64,000 bases of DNA from assembly GCF_005601135.1 (NCBI RefSeq), contig NZ_CP039381.1:1361941-1425940 (forward strand), in the 5' to 3' direction. How positions within the stretch are numbered: the first letter of the stretch is position 1; every line of letters starts with the position of its first letter. The notes below the pieces were generated by a model that was given only the letters and a program-made list of their open reading frames with translations, had not been told where the DNA came from and made no database searches. The position numbers were made by a program, and so were the translations under genes. Below, in pieces: positions 16,801 to 23,964 of the stretch. This stretch comes from Ruminococcus bovis (GTDB taxonomy: Bacteria > Bacillota > Clostridia > Oscillospirales > Acutalibacteraceae).

Positions 16801-16939
16801 AGGGAGAGCGTAGATGCTCCTATCCTTTCGTATTTGTGCTAATAAAGCGAGGTAGGCAGTAGTGCAAGAAGAAAGTATGTCACCGATAAAGTAAGAAGAA
16901 ATTAATAGACAAATAAAAAGTAATATATACTATTATTAC

Positions 16940-16967
16940 GGATACCGTTTGGTATCCGTATTTTTTT
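16940..16967 (+). terminator. Diverged fourth terminator closing the repeat array
   Basis: GGATACC, loop GTTT, GGTATCC, then GTATTTTTTT. The stem bases differ from the other copies at paired positions (ATTCC to ATACC with GGAAT to GGTAT), so pairing is kept. A degenerate unit start (TATCCAGCAAAATAGTGACA) follows and then fades. Confidence 0.85.
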
Positions 16968-17069
16968 ATATCCAGCAAAATAGTGACAAGTACTACAAAT
17001 TTGGGTTTGTAGAGTTAGAATTCAGCTTGTTTTGTGGTAGATATTTAGAATTAGCAGAGACTAACCAGT

Positions 17070-17292
17070 CTCCCTTGTGTAAAGGGAGGGGGACCACGAA
17101 GTGGTGGAAGGATTGTCTAGTAGGCAGTAATAGATAGATAAAATTTAGATAGGAAAACAAAACCTATTATATATCTATCGAATAAAACTGATATATTAAA
17201 AAGTATGTACCATAACAATCCCTCAGTCGCTCTTTAAGAGTAAATTGTCATTCTTCCAATTTACGAGCGACAGCTCCCTTTACACAAGGGAG
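17070..17292. mobile_element. MITE-like palindromic element, copy 1
   Basis: 223 bp bounded by CTCCCTTGTGTAAAGGGAG (17070-17088) and CTCCCTTTACACAAGGGAG (17274-17292), which are perfect inverted repeats. Internally there is a CCAC-GAA-GTGG hairpin, GGATTGT and CAATCC in opposite orientation, and a GTAAATTG/CAATTTAC stem. There is no coding capacity. A second copy lies at 45921-46140. Similarity between the copies continues past the right end (TTATTTGCTGAAATTTAATACTTTACATC in copy 1 is nearly the same in copy 2), so the mobile unit may be larger. Confidence 0.8.
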
Positions 17293-17622
17293 CCTTATTT
17301 GCTGAAATTTAATACTTTACATCTAGCACTACAAACCCTAATTTATCTAACTCACCTTTACCAACAAAAAATTAAAAAATTCTTATAATCAACACAAAGC
17401 CAACAAATTAATATTTTATAATAAGACCTACAATGGATAAATTGTAGGTCTTTATCTTTTTATGTTGTTTTAATTATATATGATTCTAATTAATTACATA
17501 ATTAAATGTATTATATTTTTATTATTTCACATTATTGTGACTATTTCAAAAATAGGAAATCTAATAAAATAAAGAACAATATCAAATTAATATGGGTAAC
17601 GATTTAAAATAAGCAACAATAA
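17293..17622. other. Gene-free AT-rich stretch with one terminator
   Basis: No gene is seen. The first 50 bp match the region after MITE copy 2. A hairpin stands at 17423-17452, and the remainder is AT-rich without motifs. Confidence 0.6.
17423..17452 (-). terminator. Probable terminator of spoVAC
   Basis: AAGACCTACAAT, loop, ATTGTAGGTCTT, flanked by T-rich sequence on both strands. It lies about 170 bp beyond the spoVAC stop on the minus strand. The plus strand has no obvious transcript to end here. Confidence 0.55.
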
Positions 17623-18078
17623 TTACAACGGCTTTATTCCGAATAGGGAAAGAATTTGAAGTACAAGGCCACAAACTACAGATGCTGAGATACCATAGAC
17701 TAACACAGGACCGGCAATGATAAACATTTTAACACCTAAGCCTAGCACAAGACCTTCACTTTTAAATTCAATAGCAGGAGAGGCAATAGAGTTTGCAAAA
17801 CCGGTAATAGGTACAAGTGTACCGGCACCACCTATTTTTGCAATGTTGTCATACCAGCCAATAAAAGTTATAAGTATTCCTATGAATATTAATGTAATAG
17901 ATACAAGTGTACCGGCATTATCCTTGTTCATTCCTAAATATTCATATAGGTTTTGAAAGCCTTGACCAATAGCACAGATTAGCCCACCAATCCAAAATGC
18001 ATTGAAACAATCCTTTATGATAGGACTGTTGTGGCTATATTTCTTTACAAGTTTACTATATTCTTTGTTTGAAATCAT
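17623..18078 (-). CDS. spoVAC: Stage V sporulation protein AC (spore membrane channel subunit)
   Basis: 151 residues from ATG 18078, preceded by AGGTGA; a TTG at 18105 has no ribosome site. SpoVAC hallmarks are FNAFWIGGLICAIGQ, the central AGTLVPITGFANSIASPAIE block, and the membrane-rich VKMFIIAGPVLVYG end. At least four membrane segments are visible. SpoVAC sits in the inner spore membrane and takes part in dipicolinate uptake and release; in Bacillus it behaves as a mechanosensitive channel. It is usually clustered with spoVAD and spoVAE, neither of which is next to it here. Confidence 0.9.
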   Translation of the reverse strand: MISNKEYSKLVKKYSHNSPIIKDCFNAFWIGGLICAIGQGFQNLYEYLGMNKDNAGTLVSITLIFIGILITFIGWYDNIAKIGGAGTLVPITGFANSIASPAIEFKSEGLVLGLGVKMFIIAGPVLVYGISASVVCGLVLQILSLFGIKPL

Positions 18079-18196
18079 ATTATCACCTAAATTTATTTTA
18101 TCCAATAAATGTAATGTTATGAAATTTTATTTTGCTATTTCATTTGTTAAATTTTTGTTGTATAATATCCTTGTATAACTATGAAGAGGAATGAAA

Positions 18197-19318
18197 ATGC
18201 ATTATTTAGATAACAGTGCAACTACTTGTGTCTATCAGGACTCAGCAAAAGTTGCTTATGACATTATGACAAAAAATTACGGTAATCCCAGCTCATTGCA
18301 TAAAATGGGCTATGATGCATCTCTTGTACTTGATAATGCAAGAGAAGTTATTGCAAAGTCTGTTGGTGCTGAACCAAAGGAAATTTATTTTACTTCCGGT
18401 GGTACAGAAGCCAATAACCTTGCAGTTATGGGTACTGTAAATGCTAAAAAGAGAAATGGCAATAAAATTGTCACAACAGCTATTGAACACCCATCAGTTT
18501 TGGAAACAATGAAAGTCCTTGAAGAAAGAGGCTTTAATGTTGTTTATATTAAGCCTGAGAATGGTGTGATTCCACTTTCTGCTTTAGAAAAGGAAATTGA
18601 TAAGGATACTATCCTTGTGTCTGTTATGACAGTTAATAACGAAACAGGGCTTGTAACACCTACAGAAAAGATACCTTCAATTATTAAGAAAAATAATTCC
18701 AAGGCTGTTTTCCATACTGACTTTGTTCAAGGCTATGGAAAGCTAAATTGTAAGGTAAAGAAAATCGGTTGTGATTTGCTAACAGTTTCTTCTCACAAAG
18801 TACATGGACCTAAGGGTGTGGGTGCTTTGTATGTGAAGAAGGGTACACGACTTGTACCAAATACTTATGGTGGTATGCAAGAAAATAAAGTAAGACCCGG
18901 TACAGAGGCTTTGCCTTTGATTGGTGCATTTGCAAATGCAGTAGAAAAATTTAATGTTCATAAAAATTATGAGAAAGTCAAGGAACTACATTCCTACTGT
19001 ATGGAACAGTTAGGTGATATTGATGGCTTAACTGTTAATAGTACAGACTTTCCATATGTTATAAATGTGTCAACAAATTGTGTTATGAGTCAGACAATGT
19101 TAACATATCTTGCCGATAAGTATGATGTGTGTATTAGTTCAGGTTCTGCTTGTCACAAAGGTGAACTTAGCCATGTGCTTTCTGCTTATGGTTACAGTGC
19201 CGATAGAATCAACTCTGCACTAAGAATCAGCTTTTGTGAAAGTAACACTAAAGAAGATGTTGATGCTTTAGTAATGGGTATAAAAAACGGTTTGAAAGAA
19301 CTGGTAAAATTTAAATAA
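18197..19318 (+). CDS. Cysteine desulfurase (NifS/IscS family), ThiI partner
   Basis: 373 residues from ATG 18197, 7 nt after GAGG; the ATG at 18191 is too close. It starts HYLDNSATT, and the PLP lysine is about Lys201 in SSHKVHGPKG. The sulfur-accepting Cys319 lies in SSGSACHKGE, a class I type active-site loop. It converts cysteine to alanine plus a protein persulfide. thiI begins 14 bp downstream, so this is most likely the dedicated sulfur donor for tRNA 4-thiouridine, as with NifZ-ThiI in Bacillus, rather than the Fe-S cluster enzyme. Confidence 0.93.
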   Translation: MHYLDNSATTCVYQDSAKVAYDIMTKNYGNPSSLHKMGYDASLVLDNAREVIAKSVGAEPKEIYFTSGGTEANNLAVMGTVNAKKRNGNKIVTTAIEHPSVLETMKVLEERGFNVVYIKPENGVIPLSALEKEIDKDTILVSVMTVNNETGLVTPTEKIPSIIKKNNSKAVFHTDFVQGYGKLNCKVKKIGCDLLTVSSHKVHGPKGVGALYVKKGTRLVPNTYGGMQENKVRPGTEALPLIGAFANAVEKFNVHKNYEKVKELHSYCMEQLGDIDGLTVNSTDFPYVINVSTNCVMSQTMLTYLADKYDVCISSGSACHKGELSHVLSAYGYSADRINSALRISFCESNTKEDVDALVMGIKNGLKELVKFK

Positions 19319-19332
19319 AGTTGAGAGATAAT

Positions 19333-20505
19333 ATGAAAGAAATTGTTTTAATTAAAGTTGGAGAAATTATCCTAAAAGGTTTAAATAGAAAAAGCTTTGA
19401 AAGTAAGCTAATTAAGAATATTAAATCAGCACTTGATGGTGGAGATGAATGTAAGGTTATTTCAGCTCAATCAACAATTTATGTTGAACCTGTTTATGAT
19501 GATGCTGATATTGAGGATATTTGTGACAGAATCAGCAAGGTTTTTGGTATTGTTGCATTCCATAGAGCAGCAGTAGCAGAAAAGACAATGGAAAGTATTT
19601 CTGAGGTTGCAGTTGAGTACCTAGCTGATTATCTTGATACTGCCAATACTTTTAAAGTTGAAGCTAAGCGTAGTGACAAAAAGTTCCCTCTAAAGTCACC
19701 TGAAATTTCTCGTGAAATGGGTGGAATTATCCTAAAGCACTTTAACCATCTATCAGTTGATGTACACAACCCTGATGTTCAAGTTACTGTTGAAATTCGT
19801 GACTTTGGTGCATATATTCATGCAGGAGTTGTTAAGGGTGCAGGTGGTGTACCTGTTGGCACAAGTGGCAACGGTACAATTCTAATCAGTGGTGGTATTG
19901 ATTCCCCTGTAGCTGCTTGGATGATGGCTAAGAGAGGTCTAAGACTAAATGCAGTACATTTTGCTTCACCTCCATATACTTCACAGAGAGCAGAGGACAA
20001 GGTAGTCAGACTACTAAAGAAGGTTTCTGCTTATGCCGGTGAAATCACAATGTACACAGTACCATTTACAGAAATTCAAGAAAGAATCAAGAACAATTGT
20101 CCTGAAGAACTTTTCACAATTATTATGAGAAGACTTATGATGCAAATGTCCGAAAGAATTGCAAAGGATACAAAGAGCAGTTGCCTAATTACAGGTGAAA
20201 GTTTAGGTCAGGTTGCATCCCAAACAATGCAAGCAATTGTTACTACTGATGAAGCAACAGATATGGTTGTATTCCGTCCATTAATCGGTATGGATAAGGA
20301 AGAAATTATCCAAATTTCTCGTAAGATTGATACATTTGAAACATCAATTGAACCATATGAAGACTGTTGTACAGTATTTACACCAAAGCATCCTCGTACA
20401 AAGCCTGTACTAAAGAGAGTTAAGGATGCACAAGAAAAAGCTAATTTTGATGAATTAATCGAAACATCATTAAATAACCTAAAAGTTACTCACATTAATC
20501 CATAA
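19333..20505 (+). CDS. thiI: tRNA 4-thiouridine synthase ThiI
   Basis: 390 residues from ATG 19333; the TTG at 19321 is less likely. An N-terminal ferredoxin-like/THUMP region (about 1-165) binds tRNA. The PP-loop is LISGGIDSPVAAW (about 180-192), which adenylates U8 of tRNA. The conserved Cys in EDCCTVF near residue 344 is the probable persulfide acceptor. The C-terminal rhodanese domain of the E. coli protein is absent, as is usual in Firmicutes. Co-transcribed with the upstream cysteine desulfurase. Confidence 0.95.
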   Translation: MKEIVLIKVGEIILKGLNRKSFESKLIKNIKSALDGGDECKVISAQSTIYVEPVYDDADIEDICDRISKVFGIVAFHRAAVAEKTMESISEVAVEYLADYLDTANTFKVEAKRSDKKFPLKSPEISREMGGIILKHFNHLSVDVHNPDVQVTVEIRDFGAYIHAGVVKGAGGVPVGTSGNGTILISGGIDSPVAAWMMAKRGLRLNAVHFASPPYTSQRAEDKVVRLLKKVSAYAGEITMYTVPFTEIQERIKNNCPEELFTIIMRRLMMQMSERIAKDTKSSCLITGESLGQVASQTMQAIVTTDEATDMVVFRPLIGMDKEEIIQISRKIDTFETSIEPYEDCCTVFTPKHPRTKPVLKRVKDAQEKANFDELIETSLNNLKVTHINP

Positions 20506-20516
20506 GGATGAGGAAA

Positions 20517-22637
20517 ATGAAGATACTTCTGCTACTAAAAGAAGATATACAAGTTAATAGAAAAACTTCTGTATTAAAAGAAGTGCCAACTGACTTGGAA
20601 AGTGTGGACAAAACTTATGAAGTGAATCCAAAACTTTTAAAGAAAGCTGTTCTTGAGTTGCAGAAAAACAGTGATGTAACAGAAATCATTACTTGTGGTT
20701 CTTCAGATACAGAAAGAAAGTTCAGAACAACTTATGCAGACACTATTGCATATCTTGAGAAACAACTGAACAAAGATAAAGAGGGGCTTCCTGAGAAAGA
20801 AAAGGTACAAGGTAAGCACTTTGATATTTCTGAAAAGGACAAAGAACTTCTCAAGAAAAAGGATGTTTCAAAGTTAGAAATAGCCCTTGCAAAGTTTAAA
20901 CCTAAAGCAAAAACTGCTTTAAGTTATGCTAAAAATTATTGGAAATATTTAAAGGGCAAAACCTATAACAAAAAGAAAATTCCTGTTTATCTTGATGTGG
21001 ATTATTTCTGCTTTAGTACCCAAAAAATCGACTTCTTTGCTTTTGTTAATGTAAGTGATGAAGTTATTTTAAAAGGTGAAAAGTTCTTAGCTGAGAAAAA
21101 GCTACAACAACAGTACATAGTTAAGAATTACGACAGTGGCATTAATAAATTTATTAAGAACCACATTCCACTAAAGGTAGATAACAAGAATGAAGTAATC
21201 CGTAAGACTATTCAGAATGTTGCAGTTGTGGCTTTTGTAGTTGCAGGTGTGTTCTTACTTTATAACAATGTTTATAAGTCAGTTGAGAATACTGCTATTC
21301 AGTCAGAAATTCAGTCTATCTACTATGATGGTGACACAACAAAGAAAGTTTCTGAAAAAGAAAAGGTAAGAAATTTTAAAAAACTACAAAACATCAACAG
21401 TGAAATTGTAGCATGGATAAATGTACCACATACAAATATTGATTATCCTGTACTTTATCATAAAGAGGACACTTTACATAGTCAGTATTATTTGTACAAT
21501 AACTATGAAAAGAACTATTCTCAATACGGTAGTATATTTATTGACTTTAGAAGTCAACAAGGTGTAAAGAGTAAGAATGTTATTATGCATGGACATCATA
21601 TGATGGATGGTAGTATGTTTGCCAACCTATTGAAGTACGGCAAAACCTCTATTGATATGAATTTCTACAAGAAAAGTCCTACCTTTACAGTTACAACACC
21701 GGATGACGGTGATGAAGTTTACAAGATTATTTCTGTTTACAAAACTACCGGTGATAAAAACGAAAAAGATTTCTTTAACTATCTACAAGGTGACTTTACA
21801 AGTGATGCAGAATTTATGAACTATGTGTATAACATAAAGGCTAGATCACTTATAGATACACCTGTTGATATAAACGAAAATGATACACTTGTAACCTTAT
21901 CAACTTGTTCCTATGAGGTTCACGAAAATTACAGAACTGTTGTGGTAGGAAGAAAAGTCAGAAAAGGCGAAAGTGAAAAGGTAAATGTTTCTTCAGCAGT
22001 AAAGAACAAAAATCCTTATTTCCCATCAAGTTATTATTATCGTTTTGGTGGGACTCAGCCAAAGCTAACTTCCTTTAGAACAGAACTAAAGAAAGGTACT
22101 ATTTCTTGGTATGACGGTAAGGGTAACCTAAGAGGTAATCAAAAGTTAACAGGTGGTAAGTATGTTATTGACAGAACTTCTACTACAACTAAGAAACCAA
22201 GTTCCAGCACAAAGAAAACTTCTTCAACATCAACAACTAAACCTACTACAAAAACATCCACCACAAAAGCTACTAAACCAAGTACTACAAGACCAAGAAA
22301 GGTTTACTATACAGTTAAATTTGTAAATGCAAACGGTAAGACTATTAAACTTCAAAGAGTGGAGAAAGGTCATAGTGCCTCTGCACCGAAAGCACCATCA
22401 AAAGCATCTACAAGGTACTATAGATATAAGTTTGTAAGGTGGAGCAATAGATTTAACCGTGTAAACAGTAACCTTGTAATTAAGCCGATTTATGCTAAGG
22501 TAAGGATACCTCAGCATAAACCAAAGCCAACTACACCAAAACCAACAAAGCCAAAGCCAACTACAGTACCTAAGACAACTGTACCAACTACAACACATAC
22601 TACTGAACCGGCAACAGAAGAAATAGAAGAGGATTGA
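20517..22637 (+). CDS. Class B-like sortase with long N-terminal extension and Thr/Pro-rich C-terminal repeat tail
   Basis: 706 residues from ATG 20517, with AAGGATGAGG upstream. Residues 1-225 are a Lys/Glu-rich domain, probably cytoplasmic, that I do not recognise. A membrane helix at about 230-250 (VAVVAFVVAGVFLLY) leads to a class B sortase domain (about 290-490): AWINVPHTNIDYPV, His360 in HGHHMMDGSMF, Cys464 in LSTCSYE and Arg in NYRTVVVGR. A Ser/Thr/Lys linker, a beta-grasp Flg_new-like repeat (about 600-665, VKFVNANGKTIK) and a Pro/Thr/Lys tail ending EEIEED follow. Typical SrtB is about 250 residues. It begins 11 bp after thiI. Confidence 0.85.
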   Translation: MKILLLLKEDIQVNRKTSVLKEVPTDLESVDKTYEVNPKLLKKAVLELQKNSDVTEIITCGSSDTERKFRTTYADTIAYLEKQLNKDKEGLPEKEKVQGKHFDISEKDKELLKKKDVSKLEIALAKFKPKAKTALSYAKNYWKYLKGKTYNKKKIPVYLDVDYFCFSTQKIDFFAFVNVSDEVILKGEKFLAEKKLQQQYIVKNYDSGINKFIKNHIPLKVDNKNEVIRKTIQNVAVVAFVVAGVFLLYNNVYKSVENTAIQSEIQSIYYDGDTTKKVSEKEKVRNFKKLQNINSEIVAWINVPHTNIDYPVLYHKEDTLHSQYYLYNNYEKNYSQYGSIFIDFRSQQGVKSKNVIMHGHHMMDGSMFANLLKYGKTSIDMNFYKKSPTFTVTTPDDGDEVYKIISVYKTTGDKNEKDFFNYLQGDFTSDAEFMNYVYNIKARSLIDTPVDINENDTLVTLSTCSYEVHENYRTVVVGRKVRKGESEKVNVSSAVKNKNPYFPSSYYYRFGGTQPKLTSFRTELKKGTISWYDGKGNLRGNQKLTGGKYVIDRTSTTTKKPSSSTKKTSSTSTTKPTTKTSTTKATKPSTTRPRKVYYTVKFVNANGKTIKLQRVEKGHSASAPKAPSKASTRYYRYKFVRWSNRFNRVNSNLVIKPIYAKVRIPQHKPKPTTPKPTKPKPTTVPKTTVPTTTHTTEPATEEIEED

Positions 22638-22642
22638 TAACT

Positions 22643-23059
22643 ATGAAATGCGATTTAATTTTTTATCTTGCAAAGAAAACTGCATTGTGTGAAAAGAAGA
22701 TAAAAGAGCTTTTTGCCACTACTATTTATCAGCTAAATTCTGTTACTGCTTCTACTACACCTGATAGTTTAGGTATGCAACTGACAGATGCACTAAATTG
22801 TGTGAATCTAATCTTTGTTGTTGGTGGGTTAAGGGATAATGATGTTAGAGCAATTTCAAATGTACTGTCTAAAGCACTTGCAAATTCCTCAACAAATATC
22901 ATTCCTAAAAGGCTAAAGAATGAAGTTGGAGATTTTGACGGATATATTCTAAGGTCAGGAAAACAAACGATAATTTGTATTCCGGATAATCCGGAAGAAA
23001 TCGAAAATATGTTAAACGAAAATATGTTTAACTACCTAAACAGAATATACAGTGAATAA
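22643..23059 (+). CDS. Small CinA/MoaB-like (molybdopterin-binding fold) domain protein
   Basis: 138 residues from ATG 22643; GAGG lies about 10 nt upstream, within the end of the sortase gene. The stretch VNLIFVVGGLRDNDVRAISNVLSKAL looks like the GG-x-G-x-T/D-D loop of the MoaB/CinA N-terminal fold. It is much shorter than CinA (about 410 residues) and lacks the amidase domain. It has no signal peptide. The family assignment is tentative and the function is unknown. Confidence 0.5.
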   Translation: MKCDLIFYLAKKTALCEKKIKELFATTIYQLNSVTASTTPDSLGMQLTDALNCVNLIFVVGGLRDNDVRAISNVLSKALANSSTNIIPKRLKNEVGDFDGYILRSGKQTIICIPDNPEEIENMLNENMFNYLNRIYSE

Positions 23060-23062
23060 AGC

Positions 23063-23095
23063 AAAGAGGCTTTCCGTAATGGAAAGTCTCTTTTT
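23063..23095 (+). terminator. Rho-independent terminator
   Basis: AAAGAGGCTTTCC, loop GTAAT, GGAAAGTCTCTTT, then T residues. Confidence 0.9.
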
Positions 23096-23113
23096 GTATA
23101 AGGAGAGATTTTT

Positions 23114-23818
23114 ATGAAGAAACCTATAATCGGTGTAACACCACTGGTTGATATTCAAAGGGAGAGTTATTGGCTAGTACCGGGATATATGAAAGGTATT
23201 GAAGTAAATGGTGGTATTCCAATAATGTTGCCACTTACTTGTAATAAAGCTGATATAGATACATTGGTAAATATGTGTGATGGATTTCTGTTTACAGGTG
23301 GTCAAGATATTTCGCCTAGTTTGTATAGTGAAGATAAGTCAAGTTTATGTGGTGAAGTGTGTGAAGAAAGAGATACTATGGAGAAAATTCTATTTGCAAA
23401 AGTTTTGGAAAATGATAAATCAGCTTTAGGCATTTGTAGAGGTATTCAGTTTTTTAATGCTTATTTAGGTGGTACAATTTATCAGGACTTAATAGCTGAA
23501 ACAAAGACAAAAGTTTTCCACAAACAAAAGCCACCATATGGAAAACCCAGTCACATTGTAAATTTAGTTAAAGGTTCTCCGTTACAAAATCTTTTGAAAA
23601 CTGATAACCTACCGGTGAACAGTTATCATCATCAAGGAGTAAAGAAACTTGCCGATAACTTAAAGCCTATGGCATATGCTACTGATAATTTGGTTGAAAG
23701 TGTGTATATGCCCGGTAAAAAGTTTGTGTGGGCAGTACAATGGCATCCTGAATTTTCTTATACTACCGATAAGTACAGCAGAATGATTTTTAGGGCATTT
23801 GTAGATAGTTGTCTATAA
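23114..23818 (+). CDS. Class I glutamine amidotransferase, gamma-glutamyl-GABA hydrolase-like (peptidase C26)
   Basis: 234 residues. The nucleophile is Cys108 in LGICRGIQ, and the catalytic pair is His211-Glu213 in WAVQWHPEF. YHHQGVKKL (171-179) is typical of the PuuD-like C26 group. These enzymes hydrolyse gamma-glutamyl amides such as gamma-glutamyl-GABA; the real substrate here is open because no putrescine genes are near. The ribosome site AAGGAGAG lies 6 nt before the ATG. Confidence 0.88.
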   Translation: MKKPIIGVTPLVDIQRESYWLVPGYMKGIEVNGGIPIMLPLTCNKADIDTLVNMCDGFLFTGGQDISPSLYSEDKSSLCGEVCEERDTMEKILFAKVLENDKSALGICRGIQFFNAYLGGTIYQDLIAETKTKVFHKQKPPYGKPSHIVNLVKGSPLQNLLKTDNLPVNSYHHQGVKKLADNLKPMAYATDNLVESVYMPGKKFVWAVQWHPEFSYTTDKYSRMIFRAFVDSCL

Positions 23819-23821
23819 ATC

Positions 23822-23850
23822 TTGACAATATTACTGAAAGATAATATAAT
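23822..23850 (+). promoter_or_regulatory. SigA promoter of the fluoride-responsive transcript
   Basis: A perfect TTGACA at 23822-23827 and TATAAT at 23845-23850 are 17 bp apart. The start site would fall just before the aptamer. Confidence 0.9.
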
Positions 23851-23853
23851 AGC

Positions 23854-23946
23854 ACCTAGGGAATGAATGTCTCCCTTAGTAATTATTACTTAAACTGCTT
23901 TTTAAGCTGATGACTTCTGCATTTTGCAGGGTTATCAGCTTTTTTT
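23854..23946 (+). ncRNA. Fluoride (crcB) riboswitch with terminator-type expression platform
   Basis: The sequence shows the crcB motif parts in order: AGGGAATGAATGTCTCCCT (stem and pseudoknot loop), a small AGTAA/TTACT hairpin insert, AAACTGC, then GCTGATGACTTCTGC. The GCTGATGA segment is shared with a terminator hairpin (23905-23946). Fluoride binding should therefore prevent termination and turn on the downstream CLC exporter. Known fluoride riboswitches regulate crcB and CLC-F genes in the same way. Confidence 0.92.
23905..23946 (+). terminator. Riboswitch-controlled terminator
   Basis: AGCTGAT, then GACTTCTGC/GCAGGGTT pairing around ATTTT, then ATCAGCT and TTTTTT. Its 5' arm overlaps the 3' part of the fluoride aptamer, so the two folds exclude each other. 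Confidence 0.9.
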
Positions 23947-23964
23947 CGTGTAAGGAGGAATATT

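Larger units (their letters stand above)
15908..16939 (+). repeat. Three head-to-tail 344-bp tandem repeats after tRNA-Pro
   Basis: Unit starts are 15908, 16252 and 16596, exactly 344 bp apart. By eye the units are almost identical; the few differences cluster about 225-270 bp into each unit (GCTTCTATC, GCCTTTATC, GCTCCTATC; GCTAATAA versus GCTTATAA). Each unit contains the GGATTCC terminator hairpin, a CTGCTGCC-GGT-GGCAG hairpin, a GTGCAT-TT-ATGCAC hairpin and a second terminator-like hairpin with TTTTT. No open frame of useful length is shared by the units. A decayed fourth start follows at 16940. Confidence 0.95.

Noticed and set aside
15908..16939. CRISPR array
   Set aside because: The repeats are 344 bp with near-identical content and no variable spacers, and no cas genes are near.
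16949..17137. 62-residue plus-strand frame across the end of the repeat array and MITE
   Set aside because: It spans a terminator and the palindromic element, has no ribosome site, and is not shared by the repeat units.
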